Shown in pieces: positions 1-12,491 of a stretch of DNA of 60,000 bases. The stretch lies in the NCBI GenBank assembly GCA_903813345.2, contig CAIIXF020000002.1, forward strand, positions 14,344,150 to 14,404,149, written 5' to 3'. Each line of letters starts with the position of its first letter. Positions within the stretch are counted from its first letter, which is position 1. This DNA comes from Owenia fusiformis (lineage: Eukaryota; Annelida; Polychaeta; Sabellida; Oweniidae). The notes below the pieces were generated by a model that worked only from the letters and a program-made list of their open reading frames with translations, had not been told where the DNA came from and did not search any database. Made by a program: the position numbers and the translations under genes.

Positions 1-565
1 AACATAAAACTGTTGATGACTGCATCCTTTTCACCAAAAAGCCAAATTACTCCTCTTTGCAATGATTTAAAAATAAACATGTACATTTTGTAAACCTCAA
101 TGGGCATTGCCTCAAATCTAATAATAAAAACGTTTGTGACATGCCTATTTCTGAGACCAGAGAAAGTTGCATTGTTGCGCACGCAACAACTTCCCGCAAC
201 TTTCAGTACAGAGTGCAACTTTTACAAAACAGCACAACTTACCGCAACTTTAATACTTCAGCTCATTTTCCAGTCAATGATTGTAATTTCCTTGATAAGA
301 CCACTCAAAATCAGAATTAAATTTTTTTGAAAGATCTTTTTGTCTTACCAAGAACTGGTCGTTTTATTCTGGTTTTACAACATCACTTTTGTAATTTACG
401 ACATAAAACATATCTATTTACATTATCAGGTAATATTGAAAATCCTCTAAGTAATAAACTTACCTGTCTACACGAAATCTACATGCTACAATCTTGTAGA
501 TTAATGGACATGAATATGAAGCGATTTGTGGTGACTGTTAATGGGAGAGCCTCAAAAGTTACGTA
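1..565. other. no gene seen; presumed TAF1 intron
   Basis: AT-rich non-coding sequence with only short shadow ORFs. Around 170-255 the word GCAACTT recurs several times, a small unexplained cluster. By position this is probably intron sequence of the minus-strand TAF1 gene, whose next exon was not found here. Confidence 0.4.
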
Positions 566-1766
566 CAGTAAAACCTGTCTAATCCGAACACCCATGGGAC
601 CAGCCAAAAGCGTTCAAATTGGCAGGTGTTCAAATTTCGAGGATTTTGTTGGTCGGGGGGGGATTTTCATCATTCAGTGCTGTATATTGAACACTTAATA
701 CCAAGTCAGAAAACAATACATGTTGTTGATGAGTTAATTCTACAATAGGCCTATAGCCTGCTATGTTTTATTTATATTTTGAACAATTTCATCATTTTAG
801 TAAAAATAACTCTTATGTTTTGGCAAAAACTTTGTAATACACTGTAAAAGTATATGATAGTCTCCTACTTTTGCTTGAAAAAGTCCTTCATTGTTGTTTG
901 TTTCTTGGCACTTTTAGCATTAGCAATATTTGAGTAGATATCCTCTTCAAGTCAAAATAATTTTTCATGAGTGTTCATTCGAGATGATGTATAATCCTTC
1001 AAAATATCAAGGGCATTCAGGATGTCAGATGTATGCGAATATTACGAAGTTGGATTTTTTCTCCTTCTCGTGATATAATCGTGTCTGCAAATGGCGTCTG
1101 TGTTGTCTTTGTGATTATAAAACATTTACTGATTGAATCTTAGCTATCATAACAGACCCATGGGATATAAAACAGTTAAGTTATTGTTCATAATCCAAAT
1201 CAAAAACATCCAGTTAATTTACAATAAGGATAAACCAATTATCTCCCAGACTCTCACCTTTCTCTTAATCCAAATCAAAAACATCCAGGTAATTTCCAAT
1301 AATGATAAATCAATTATCTTCTTGATTCACACCTTTCTCTTAATCCAAAAATAAAACATTCAGTTCTTTTCTAATAGGATAAACCAATAACTCCTGTATT
1401 CACACCTTTCCAAAACATCCTGTTGTTTTCCACAAATTAGGGATGTCACTGAGACTAAATAAGTTAATTAGCACAATTGGTTCTTTGATTGCATTTGTAT
1501 ATATGTAAAGATAAATAACAACTATAACATTGACTCAATATGTGGCTTTAATTGATATGTCCAGACTTTGATTTCTGATAAAAATGTTCAGATTAGACAG
1601 GTCACTTTTTCAAATCTGGTTGTTCACTGTTCAAATTAGGAGGTGTTCAGATTTCAAGGTTTTTTTAACATGGGAGTCAATGGGAGGAAAAAATGGGACC
1701 GAAAAAAAGTGTTCAAATTAGAAGGTGTTCAGATTAGCCAGGTGTTCAGATATACAGGTTTTACTG
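566..1766. mobile_element. pogo/Tigger-like TIR element, non-autonomous
   Basis: The ends are inverted copies: CAGTAAAACCTGT at the left and ACAGGTTTTACTG at the right, each bordered by a TA dinucleotide (564-565 and 1767-1768), as expected for the Tc1/mariner/pogo superfamily. Subterminal GTTCAAAT/GTTCAGAT motifs recur at both ends (about 614-640 and 1600-1755). The middle (about 1180-1430) carries three degenerate copies of a roughly 75-80-bp unit containing ATCCAAATCAAAAACATCC. No transposase ORF is present. Confidence 0.7.
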
Positions 1767-1901
1767 TATTGGAGTCTCAAAACTCATTGTCTTAAAAATG
1801 GACAGCCTTAATTGAAGATTTTTGAAAGATAGCAAATGTGTGTTTATATGTAAGCATCTAAATCATTGTGTCTAAGTTTACAAAGTTTCAAATCTTCTCA
1901 C

Positions 1902-2015
1902 TAGATGGTGGTGGCTGCATTGTTGCCATGGTAGCAGAATATTGTGGGACATCTTCAGCCACTTCTTTGATATCAGAATAGTCAACAGCTGATTCTGCCT
2001 TGACATCCGTATCAT
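1902..2015 (-). CDS. TAF1: TAF1 coding exon 3 (TFIID subunit 1, TAND2 region)
   Basis: On the minus strand a TTTTCAG acceptor (ag at 2017-2016) opens the exon in phase 1 and a GTGAGA donor follows at 1901. The split codon joins exactly to exon 2. The peptide includes AVDYSDIKEVAEDVPQY, a close match to the DAVDYSDINEVAED stretch of metazoan TAF1, which lies in the TAF N-terminal domain (TAND2) that contacts TBP. The exon ends near the sequence MQPPPSS, so the coding sequence continues in phase 1 to an exon left of the window. Reading through the donor gives a stop within a few codons, which is an artefact of the intron. In TFIID, TAF1 is the largest scaffold subunit and its N terminus holds TBP off DNA. 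Confidence 0.88.
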
Positions 2016-2702
2016 CTGAAAACATGTCCACAAAATACACTTTAACTAGCAACACTAATAATAAAAAGACTAATGGTTGTGGAGCTCCAAGGAAACATTT
2101 TGTAAATGTCAATCATTTTGTAACAATGAAATCTTGTTGAAATATTTGTTTATATTACTGACTAAACCTATAAACTTGAGACAGCTGTAAAAATTAATGC
2201 AACTAGACCTTTCTGATAAGCCCTGTCACCTTTTTGGTACTTCCAAGAAGCCAAGATAAATTGGCTATATTGCTGCATGATGTCATGTTGTACTTTTTAA
2301 AATTAGCTAATGCAGTAGGACTAAGTTTATTCTAATTTTGATTGGACAAAGTGACCTACATCCTATGACATCATCAATCTAGCCAGCATATATTATAGCT
2401 TCTTCGATATGCCAAAAGGTAGTTTATTTAAAGGAAAGGTTTATTGCTGCAATACTTTTAGATTTGTAGGCAAACTTTTATCAAATGTCCCCAATATTGT
2501 TTCTCGCCTAGAAACAGACCTAACTATCAAAAGAGCAAATCAATGCAATCTTTTCTTCAAGCAAATCAATAGAATACTTTTCAACAAAGAGATTTTTTAC
2601 ATCAAAAGTGTTGCCATTTCTGAAAATATTGAGCAAATAAAGTAGGTTCCATTTACATTACGTAGGAATCTCATTGCAAAAGGTCACATGGTTCATAGAT
2701 AC

Positions 2703-2802
2703 CTTGACTTTGATCTGTGAGGTCCTCATTCTCTTTAATTTCTTGGACCAGTGTTCCAAGTCCTCCTAAGCTATTAAGTCCTCCAAGGTGTCTCTTGCTC
2801 TC
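2703..2802 (-). CDS. TAF1: TAF1 coding exon 2 (TFIID subunit 1)
   Basis: The acceptor TTCACAG (ag at 2804-2803) and donor GTATCT (from 2702) delimit 100 nt encoding 33 residues plus one base. The peptide starts ESKRHLGGLNSLGGLGTLVQ and corresponds to the KKHLAGLGALGLGSLITEL segment of human TAF1, followed by an acidic stretch (EIKENEDLTD). Phase 0 at its start matches exon 1 and phase 1 at its end matches exon 3, so the three exons form one reading frame. Exon 2 lies 12.7 kb downstream of exon 1 in the direction of transcription and 0.7 kb upstream of exon 3. Confidence 0.9.
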
Positions 2803-2907
2803 CTGTGAATTAAACAATGTTTGAACGAAAATGTTACAAATGTAATTATGACGTGACTTTGGGACAATACGAGGAAATGTCACCTTAAAGTGTTACTCCC
2901 TGCCTTA

Positions 2908-3950
2908 TTATCCCATCGAACAAAGTTCGGAGAGATACAGGGAACGCCTCCGCCACTGTTAGCTCGATTTTGTTCATATTTTGTACACACATACCCTATG
3001 GGGGTAGAAGTTCCGCTCGAAAGTCGATTTTCAAATTGACCACTTATTTGAAAATGGCGGCCATTTTAGTGCCGATTTTACAGTAATTTAGGTAAAATAC
3101 GTAATACTGTATTAGCAATATGTTTTAAATGTAAAAAAATTATATAGGACATTAATAAATCTAGAAATGTAGATATCAAAGAAGCACATGGCAGCCATCT
3201 TGAAAAACAGCGGCCTTTACTCATTATTTTACAATTTTTGCTGTAACTCGAAAAGTAGTGAGAGTGATTTTGATAATGACACACAGTCTAATGACACTTT
3301 TGGTCGAAGGCAGCCATTTTGAGCCACTTTTTCACTGTAACCCGAAAAGTAGAGGAGCGATTTTGTTCATATTTGGTATGTGAATACTATAAGCATGGCA
3401 CACTGTCTAATGCTTGCCCTAACCAGCTTTTACCAGTAGAGGGGGAGCTTTTTTCCAGGGGGGAGCTTTTTCACAATTTTGGCTAAAATCATGCGAAAAA
3501 TTCTCAGAATGGTGAAAAACTGCATGATTTTGAAAGAATATCTGGCCAGGCCAGTTCCCCCTCTGGCTACGGGCATGTAATGACACTTTTGGGAGAAGGG
3601 GGTCATTTTTCAAAATGGCCGCCATTTTAACGTATTTTAATATAAGAGCGATTTTATTCATATTTGGTATGTCACGGCTGTCTGATGACACTTTTGGTAG
3701 AAGGCGTCCATTTTGAAAAATGGCTGCCATTTTAACACATTTTACTATAACTCGAAAAGTAGTAGAGTGATTTTGTTCACATTTGGTATGTGAAAACTAT
3801 AAGGATGGCACACTGTCTAATGACACTTTTCATAGAAGGTGGCCATTTTGAAAAATGGCTGCCATTTTTGCTATTTACTTTGTTTGTAAAAATGCCAGCC
3901 ATGGCTGTTCGGTGGGATTTGCTTCGCTTTGGCGTTGCTGTTGTCTAGTT
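2908..3950 (+). repeat. composite element with ATCCCATCGAAC ends and internal minisatellite
   Basis: It starts with TTATCCCATCGAAC followed by AAGTTCGGAG, and ends with GTTCGGTGGGAT then GCGTTGCTGTTGTCTAG. The ends are inverted versions of each other (ATCCCATCGAAC / GTTCGATGGGAT in other copies). Between them lie several variable units of about 80-145 bp built from 'AACTCGAAAAGTAGTGGAGCG', 'GTATGTGAATACTATAAGC', 'GGCACACTGTCTAATGACAC' and an inverted GCCATTTT/AAAATGGC pair. Related copies lie at 5401-6297, 30005-32086, 34190-34720, 35268-37390 and 39460-39880. This copy is in TAF1 intron 1. The mobilising enzyme is unknown. Confidence 0.7.
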
Positions 3951-4899
3951 ATAAAAGTTAACCTTGTGTTTCATATATCATTTTAAAGTATTTTTATGCA
4001 CAATTCGGTGATACTATTTTCCCCAAAAAAGTTTGATGTGATCTACTTCATTAATACGGTTAAATATATCCTGACATCAAATACGCTAAGACATAACACT
4101 TTACGCTGCACTGTTAGTTAAAATATAGAGAACTTTTAAAATAATTATCAGAACACCATTCAATTTTCACAATTTGTCCAATGGACCATGTGCATTCAAA
4201 TTTTCTTATATGGACGCTTTATTAAACTTTTAAAACTTGTGTAAGGTTTTGAAGGCGAAGGGGATGAGTGATAGGTCTACCTTTATTTAACCTTCTAAAT
4301 TAAGTCTGAGTTGAATAAAAAATTAACTGCACAATATTGCCCTTGCCAAATTCACAAAACAATAACCAGTTCATAGATTTTACAAATAATATTAGGATAA
4401 GAGCTGATTTACGAGACTTGATAAAATGTAATGCATCCATTTTTACCTCAAATTCCATGCATATCATTTTTACTAAAGCTTCAAGTTTTCCTGATGGTTT
4501 TTCAAAATTCAAAACATTTTAGAAATATTGTCCTCGAGATCTTGCTACTCTGTGAATTTTATCAGGATTGAATAAGGATAAAGTATTTTATATTTAGGTC
4601 GACCAAACTTAAAAAATGTAAAGCTCGTCTTTTTTGATGTTACTCTATAACTGCTCATAGTTTTCTTTAGGTATTTTGATGGCATAATGTTACGCTAATT
4701 GTCCCCAGTTTTGTGCGGCGTGTAAATGCAAATTGAGCATCCCTGGTTTAAGATATGTAACAAAATATGAAATGAATGAAAAATAAACAAGATGGAGTTC
4801 TACTATCAATAAAATGTAACATGATCATTTGAAATCTTAGATTCTCAACATTGTGAATAATGTAATGCTCACAGAAAGATACTTCGATAACAATTGTAG
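3951..4899. other. no gene seen (TAF1 intron 1)
   Basis: AT-rich sequence with two overlapping ORFs on opposite strands around 4300-4520 that look like nothing known and lack splice context. Nothing else is recognised. Confidence 0.5.
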
Positions 4900-5400
4900 T
4901 ACCGGGTGTCTCAAAAAAAGGAAACCGAGATTAAATTGCTTATTCAATAATAATGTTTGGGAAAAATTCACATGTATTATCATTTGCGGCATTATGTCTT
5001 CTTTCATATGATACCAAGATGTTTTATTTTCCTCCACAGATGATTGAGCAATGAGGGATTTAAGTGACCATTCAGAAATGGGTTTGTGCCATGTTCAGCC
5101 AAGTCAATTTCGCAATCATAACATAGTGATAAGTAACAACAAACATCAGGTTACTACTCTTTTACTAATTTGTCCCAATTCAAGTTACTGATATCATATT
5201 TAACGACCCTTTTGAATCCTGATGTCCATTCAAAGTTGTTTTAGCCCAAGTATCCTTCAACATGACTCCCATTCCTCTCAATGCAAATGTCTGCCCTAGA
5301 TCTCATTGCACGTACTGTATCCCCGATGATGTCTCTCTGTCCCCTAACATCCTCCACTGCTGCAACAATCCTGGTCCTTAGATAATAACCCACTTCCTTC
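4900..5400 (-). mobile_element. mariner/IS630-like transposon remnant
   Basis: A terminus ACCGGGTGTCTCAAAAAAAGG at 4901 resembles those of IS630/Tc1/mariner elements, and a related sequence lies at 46164-46345: both share a stretch around TCATATGATACCAAGATGTT. Reading inward on the minus strand ends in a transposase-like C terminus (5241-5385). The right part is lost where another repeat begins at about 5401. Confidence 0.6.
5241..5385 (-). pseudogene. transposase C-terminal fragment
   Basis: The minus-strand translation contains RTRIVAAVEDVRGQRDIIGD, then RADICIERNGSHVEGYLG and a stop. An R-x-C-x-x-x-NG-x-H ending of this kind is common at the C terminus of mariner-like transposases. Only about 47 residues are present, with no catalytic region, so it is a relic. 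Confidence 0.5.
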
Positions 5401-6297
5401 TTTTTGAGTTACAGTAAAAAATGTTAAACTACACACGTAAAAATGGCGGCCATTTTTCGAAATGGCCCCATACTACCCAAAATTTTATTAGACATTGTGC
5501 CATGCTTAAAATATTCACATACCTAATATGAACAAAATCACTCCATTTCTTTTCCAGTTACAGCAAAAATCGTAAAATGACGTGCAAAGGCAACCATTTT
5601 TCAAGATGGCTGCCATGTATTTCTTCTATATTTACATTTCTAGCTTAAAGAGAGAATCAGAGATAGCGAGCAGGCCAAACAAAAAATTGTTTCAATTTTA
5701 GAATATTTTTGGCTCATGTTATTCCTTGTCATGTCTATTTTCTAAAAATCACAAAAGTGCATACTTTGTTCGAGGAAAACAAACGATTTTTACAATAATA
5801 TACATGTATTATTTTTCTATAAGAATGGTTACCATTCTTATTATTTGGGAGAATTTGAACATTTTTCACCCATTTTTGCACTTTGAATCATTAATAACTT
5901 CACCAATTTACAACATATTATGAATCTTTTGGGAGATATTATATTTGATATTGTATGGAATAGATTGGTAGGTCAATTATGCACGTTGCTTGTATCTTTG
6001 TCACCCCCTATAGATCTGATTCTGCCTTTAATCAATGTTCTATATAGCTTTTTTACATTTAAAACATATTGCTATTACAGTTTGATATGCAGAACCTACA
6101 TTACTGAAAAAATCGGCCATTTTTAAATCGGTTTTAGAGCAGAACTTCTACCCCCATTGGGTATATGTGTACAAAATATGAATAAAATCGGGCCAACGGT
6201 ATTAGAATTATTGCCCGGACAGATGGAGAGACATAAGTATGTACGGACGGACAGAGGCATTCCCTATATCCCTCCGAACTTCGTTCGATGGGATAAT
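5401..6297 (-). repeat. composite minisatellite element, reverse copy
   Basis: Reverse-orientation copy of the family at 2908-3950, ending at the right with CTTCGTTCGATGGGATAAT. It contains the element's head (TACCCCCATTGGGTATATG, the ACGGACGG/TACGGACGG tract) and two minisatellite units. Its other terminus is missing where it abuts the mariner-like remnant at 5400. Confidence 0.65.
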
Positions 6298-6965
6298 TAA
6301 TCAATAATATAATTAATTCCAAAGGAGCACTAAACACAATCTTAACAAGGCAGTGTTCTCCCCAGGATTTTCTCCCAACTGGGTGCAAAATTTTGTCGCC
6401 CTAAAAATTCATGGCACGCTTCGCTCGTGTTTTTCTAATTATAAACCTGCTAACTTAATCAATATTGCTCTTCATAAGCCATTAAACTATAACCATTAAT
6501 AAAATAGCAATACAGGGTGCTTAAAATCAATTTCTCTGTTGCCATTTTTGTTTGGGCTTAAAATTGGTCCTGTCAAACTTTATTCTGAGTAACAACAGTT
6601 CATCACTATAAAATCCCTCTAAACTAGACGCCAAACTAGACCCCTTTTTTTCCACTTTCCAAAGAAGATCAAGGTTGCTCACTTTATAATTTTATTTGAG
6701 CCCAGAGTCCAGGGCTACAGTAGTCTTAGAGGGGGGAGCCGGGAGGTCTAGGTACCTTGCCCCTCTCGTAAAGTTTTTGGGAAAATTGCAACCTTCATGG
6801 ATTCATTTTCAGGGATTCTTGTTATTGGCAGTTATTTGGGAGAAACATTGAACTGAGAAGCAGTTTATGCATGTATTACACTTGAAATGTATTTTTCAGT
6901 TGAAATTGTTGTATTGTCTGCAGCACTTGAGATGTCCTCGGAGAGGTTAGACAGCCCTTCAGTTT
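6298..6965. other. no gene seen (TAF1 intron 1)
   Basis: Unannotated AT-rich sequence. A short GC-richer motif GGCACGCTTCGCTCGTG at about 6412-6430 resembles motifs inside other transposons of this window. Nothing coding. Confidence 0.4.
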
Positions 6966-8329
6966 CACACTACCCTACCTCGATCGCGAATGCGCGAGAT
7001 TTTTGGCTTTCAACCAGATCGCTTTTGAGTATATCCACTGCTTAGTCAACAGGTTAATACATTTGGTGCTTGGAGTGAGTCAATATTGCTTTTCGCTGAA
7101 CTTCAATGGTGCAATTGTGTAGTCCATGTTCAAAGTTATATGATGGTTGAAGAAAGAATATATGATATCGTTTAAAATGTTTAAAGATTTGATACGTCAT
7201 AGTACATGGTACAAAGTTGCAAAGGTTGATCAATACAGGGTGCAAAGAATGTAAATTGTTCAATAGAGAAAGTAAACTGATTATACAGAATGATTAGCTG
7301 GTTTTATTCAAAAACCAATTCTGAGATAGTCAATAATATACAATTGTGTGATAGTATATTTTTGAACCACTAAATGTAATTGATCTAATCTTTATTTTCA
7401 GACGAGTATAATAACAACGTACATGTGCCAATGATTATTTCTATTTTCTAATGCGCTTGATATCCTAATCCAGTGGTACATGGAGCCATATTTCACATTC
7501 AAAACCAGAGTATAATGAATAATAGAAGGAATGATATGTTTCATTACATGAGTACATTGATGCACGGATGCATTCAAGGGGCGTCATTAGAATATTTTAA
7601 ATGCTGTTTATATGTAGATGCTTGCCTAAAACTGTAAAATAACTATTTATGCGAAATATGACATATGTTTGTATCATGTTTATCGCGTAATCGTTACCGC
7701 TGCCATTTTGAATGTTGACTTAGACATAGTATTGTACAATTAGTGTATTTGAAGGAAGTGGATTCATAATACTATAATAACTATGCTTAACCCATACTTT
7801 TAACTCTGAAAACTATTACCAGTTCGATGTACTCTTATATGACATGTTGAATGTTAGATGTTTTTGGATGGTATCTGCTCCAATGATTTTGCATTTAATC
7901 ATGAAATGCTCATCACCTCAAAACAAACATTTTCCTCTTTGTGACAAGAGAAGAAATGATTCACAATATGTTCTGCCTTACGGCAAAGTAAAGATTCCTG
8001 GGACAACTTTTTATTCACTGTTTTTTTTTGTTACATATCAGTGTCAAAATAAGTAACATATTCAAAGTGAAACTTACACGCTCCCTGTAAGTTAATAGAT
8101 TTACTGAAATGTATCTGTTATTGCTTTTGAGTTTTGCTTCACTGCGCCCACTATTATCTATCTTTGCCTATATTAGCCAACAATATTCTACAAACTGCTC
8201 AATGAATCTATTTTATGTCTGGTAGAACAATAGAAATAAATGTAAAATGTATTTTACGTTCAGAAATATGGAATTAAACCCATGTCCCCTGTTTCTCTTT
8301 TAAACGTGGTCACTTGGTAGGGTAGTGTG
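6966..8329. mobile_element. TIR element with CACACTACCCTACC ends (CACTA-like)
   Basis: The left end CACACTACCCTACC (6966-6979) is the exact reverse complement of GGTAGGGTAGTGTG (8316-8329). Both are flanked by TTT (6963-6965 and 8330-8332), a possible 3-bp target duplication. A CAC start with a 3-bp duplication is the EnSpm/CACTA pattern, but 14 bp of TIR and three Ts are thin evidence. No transposase is visible in the 1.36 kb between. Confidence 0.5.
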
Positions 8330-8350
8330 TTTATCAATCAATATTTTGTT

Positions 8351-8384
8351 AATGTTGATCGGCAGTAACTACCCGATCAACATT
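8351..8384. repeat. perfect 12-bp hairpin
   Basis: AATGTTGATCGG and CCGATCAACATT form a perfect 12-bp stem around a 10-base loop just outside the right end of the TIR element. Function unknown. Confidence 0.6.
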
Positions 8385-9739
8385 TATTGATTGTCTCACC
8401 TATTACAATACACTTCCTGGTTTGCATTTGATCAAATTGAATTGTAATTAGATAAGGTAGCGATACTTTTGTTGAGTTCCAAACCCAATCTTATTGTATA
8501 CAAGTTTTAGAGCTAAATATAGCGTCAATACCCTTATAAAAAATTTAACCTTGAAAGTCCGAAACTGTTTCCATCAATCATTGAATACTGATTGTTTCAA
8601 CTACTAAGATCAAAGGAAAAAAAATGTACAATGATAAGCAATCATTGTGCAACCATTGCGTTCAACCAAGCGAAGTCAACTCTTTTTCAACGACTGCGCA
8701 ACCGTTTCTATACAATCATTGTAATCTGCAACCATTGTTAGCTGCAACCATTTCACATTGAAATGTAAATGGTTGCAATATGTTTTGTTCAATAATTGCA
8801 TAGTTCAACCCCTGCAACCACCATGAATTAGTATCGTTCCAAAAAATTATCATTTACCTGAATTGAAATTATCTTTAAGTAATAATTTGAATCTACCCTT
8901 TATCTGACATGGCCAAAATGATGTATCTAATGAAAATTATGAAAAGAATTGAGCAAAATTCCAATTTGGTAAAATTGACCAAGAAAAATTTTAAAGTGTG
9001 CGCCAAAATTTAAAACTGCGCAGGCGCAGCACTCTCGCTAACCTATATAAAGAGATTACAAGGTACAGGCTTCAGAGGTAAGCCAGGGAGTTGTACAACT
9101 ATCGTCCCGTGTTGATTTCCCGTATAATCGTAACCAGGCAAGTTTCACCATTGCAATTGAAAATGACTATTAGATATACTTTGTAGATGTTTATATATGA
9201 AGGTATTAAGTGTATGCATCAATCAAATGGCTCATTTTGAACATATAAAAAGTATTTGTGTTTTGTTTCCCAGGGAATTGTACTCCCATGTAGCACACAC
9301 ATAAATAGTGTACATTATGTTGTACTCGAATAGCCTGGCTTATATAATATTGAAGGGCATGCTGATTGTACACACGAGTACATGCATGAAGGCCTAATAT
9401 TGATATTGCTTGCATACCTAAGTAAAAATAAACTCTTCTAATCCCCTAATGTAAACACGGCGGTATACGTAGCCCGATTTATCGGAGGCTTTAAGATCTC
9501 CTTCAAACTTAACAAAATCACAAGATGAGACACAATGGTTTTTGTTCTTGATCAGACTGATGATCAGAAGAAGCAGGATATGATGTACAAAATAATACAA
9601 ACATATGTAATCACAAGTTGATTGCTTTATTTAGTGAGAATGTTTTTTCAAATGTATCCATATGTGTAGTTAACGTCTAATATCAAGAGTATGACTGACT
9701 AAAATTTTAAAAATACAAACAAGAGAACTATTTTGATAT
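8385..9739. other. no gene seen; CAACCATT-rich stretch inside
   Basis: Between about 8570 and 8830 the words CAACCATT and CAATCATTG (and reverse complements) recur roughly ten times at irregular spacing. A TATATAAAG at about 9043 lies some 30 bp before CTTCAGAG|GTAAGCC, which could be a promoter and donor by chance. No coding region is recognised. Confidence 0.35.
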
Positions 9740-9744
9740 TGTAT

Positions 9745-10300
9745 GTACAGGGTGTTCAGGAAATAAAGATAATAATATCATAACTTTTTTATTTATTCAT
9801 GGATTTCAATAAAATTTGCAGGGATTATAGTTTAAACATATTTAAACTTACTTTTGGAGTTTCAGCTTCAAGCGATTTGATTTGTCATTTCTGTGGTTGG
9901 CATAGCAACGCGAGTAGCTCTAAGGCGGGGCACATGGAATAACTGCAGTAGTTTCTGTGTTACATTTAGCATGGAAAACAGATTTTGACTCCATATTTAA
10001 AGCTTTCTTGGTGAATCTCTATTATAAAAAATTTCTATTGTTTTGTTTTATGATATAAAAGTCAAATAAATACTTTTTTAATGATATTCAATGGGATTTT
10101 CATGACTTAATGCAGGCATTACATAGAAAGCGACCAGGATGCAATTTCTCTTCCACTTGGACAATTCCCCCTCCCATACTGCTGCCATAATCACTAAAGA
10201 AATTGAACAGCTGAGATTAGAGCAACTCAAGCATCCACCTTATTCACCCAACCTAGCGCCAAATGATTTATCCTTCTTTGCTGTCTCAAAACGGGACTAA
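9745..10300 (+). pseudogene. mariner-like (DD34D) transposase relic
   Basis: From 10142 to the stop at 10300 the plus strand encodes QFLFHLDNSPSHTAA followed by KHPPYSPNLAPNDLSFF. These are the second catalytic motif (HLDN) and third motif (LAPND) of a mariner transposase, with 34 residues between the two aspartates, the DD34D spacing. The preceding HRKRPG block sits in another frame (10119-10140), and TAA at 10298-10300 truncates the C-terminal part, whose remains seem to continue to about 10410. A terminus-like ACAGGGTGTTCAGGAAATAA at 9748 may be the element's left end. It lies in TAF1 intron 1 and cannot make an active enzyme. Confidence 0.75.
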
Positions 10301-10520
10301 TGAGGACATGCATTTGAGAATACTCATGCCATACGTTCACATGTGTTAAACAGACTTCAGGAAATGAGTCAAGGAGAATTCTGTGAAGTATTTGAGGAAG
10401 GTTGAAGAGGCAAGAGTTTCTGTCTAAAATGGAGGAAATTATGTAAAATAAATTGATAAATTGGCACACAACTTACCTTCTACATATTAATATTCTCATG
10501 GGTTTAGGCAAATCAAGATG

Positions 10521-10604
10521 CTTGAACAGCCAATTTAAACGGTTGAACAGCTAATTAAAACAGTTGAACAGCTAATTAAAATGGTTGAACGGCTAATTAA
10601 AATG
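10521..10604. repeat. 21-bp tandem repeat, four copies
   Basis: Four consecutive 21-bp units of the form GTTGAACAGCTAATTAAAATG. Confidence 0.85.
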
Positions 10605-12491
10605 TGCATTCAATAGATTGAAAGTCCATGGTTTTACTGTATTTACTAGGCCAGAGCATTTGCTAGATGAAAGGTGTTTTCAGTTTAAATAATATGTGTC
10701 AATTGAAAAATAAAAAAAACACATCTTCATTCCTTTATAATTGTGATGATTACAAAGTGAAGGATAGGTGTCTGAATTTGTAAAATTAAAGACTTACCCA
10801 ATCAAAATTATTTCGAATGTTTTTGCAATAACTTAAAAAGTAGTGGAGGAATTTTGTAAAAATGATAGTCATGGCAGTGAGGGAATTTGCTATGCCTTAG
10901 CATTGTTGTTATCTAGATAATATACTTGTGAGTGAGACAATCCCCATCCTTCAAGGTTAGATGGAAATTGGTTCAATATATTTTCATTCACAAGACAAGT
11001 TTACCAAACTGTTTCAATACTTTAAATACCTTTTTGATCAAACCACTTAAACTCTGACATGTATGCATGAAATACACACATTTAAAAAAAATATTTTAAA
11101 GAACAATATAATAATTTTGTGTTGAGATAATATTGCCATAGTTTTCAAGGGTTGCATTTGATTGAAACGGTTGCAAGAAAAGGTTAAAACTGTATTTTAG
11201 ACTTGAAATCGGGTCCCAAAAATTACAATTTTGGAGTACCCGATCAAAATTAATAGTCAATCATTAAGGCTGAAGAAACGTTTCAATCAATTCAATTCAA
11301 TTCTAAAACCATACATTTTCACATACAACCACCCTCCCACCCTTAACTAAGGAGAGAAGCAAAGTCAGACAACTGATCATAGAGCGTGACACAAATATAT
11401 CCTTTATGCAATTAATAGTCTATAAAGTACATTCTCCTGTTTTATATGAAAATCAATGAAGAATTATGGTGTAAAAAAAGAAACTTGGGATTGTTTTCAT
11501 GGATATTTGGGTGGTAGTTTCAAAGAGAAAATGTAATCATAACCACAAAGTGTAAATATCATAAATATATACTTATGTGTTGCCTTAAGACAACAAACTT
11601 TGTTGTTATGGACAGTTAGATTGAAAATAGAAACTGATTGTCAAAATATGTTTTGATTGAAAAAGCATGATTTATTTCTTAATTTTACCCCTTGGTGATG
11701 AAAGGATTAATACCTAATTTGGCATTCAGTGAAAATTCGAATAGAGGTTAGATTCTTAAAGCTGATACTCTCAGCTTACTGAACACAGCTGGCTCAAAAG
11801 CCAGCTGACGAACCGTTAAAATATATCGTCTTGTGAAGTGGTTTTTTCCAAACTTCCAGCATGCGTGCTGGACTAAGTAATGGTATTTAAGAAGATAATT
11901 GAATGTAACTTGCCCTTTTCATGATGCGTGATGACAATAAGTCCTACTTGTTGTGTAATTTGCTTGTTAAAGTGCATAAATTCAAACCTGGTGCGCACCA
12001 TTTTTAAACTTTTTGCGCATACATGCACATGCTCATTGTACTTTACAAGCGCATGGGCATTGCCGCTGAAAAATTACGTGACTATTCATATTTAGCTAAC
12101 GAGAGTTATTTTGTAGCAAATCTTTACTTTCGAAAGTCAAGAGATCTCGCAAGACCTAAAATGGCTGCAATCCACTACAACAACAGACTGATCAAAATAA
12201 GGTAAGAACAAATAAATTATGTATTGATTCAAATATATATTGTATTATAAACGCTACTCAGCATAGCGTTTATTCAAAATGGGCTCAATTTTTTCTCTTC
12301 ACAGAATTTTAGATCCAACTTCCCAGAGCTGACTTCTGTCAGCTCGGTAGAGTAACTCTCAGCTTTCCAACCTTATATTTGAACCTTAGTGCAGAAGATC
12401 ACTAAGGAGCGCACTTAGAGGCTCTATTTTGCTCAAGTATTGTGAATAATTAGTCATTTCATTTCTATAAAATTCTAATCATATATATATA
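10605..12491. other. no firm gene; weak first-exon candidate near 12160
   Basis: Mostly featureless. At 12161 an ATG opens a short peptide (MAAIHYNNRLIKI) that runs into a strong donor, ATAAG|GTAAGAA, at 12201-12202, preceded by ATCTCGCAAGACC. This could be a plus-strand first exon nested in TAF1 intron 1, but no partner exon was found and ATGGCTGC is common in the local repeats. Confidence 0.25.

Noticed and set aside
9043-9085. TATATAAAG followed by CTTCAGAG|GTAAGCC as promoter plus 5'UTR exon
   Set aside because: In AT-rich DNA both signals occur by chance, and no coding exon follows.
9418-9600. Minus-strand ORF ending KFEGDLKASDKSGYVYRRVY
   Set aside because: Looks slightly gene-like, but no convincing acceptor or family; too short to support.
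8351-11250. Hairpins at 8351 and 11207 with CCGATCAA in common, as ends of one element
   Set aside because: The hairpins share only a few bases, no target duplication is visible, and the interval includes an independent mariner relic.
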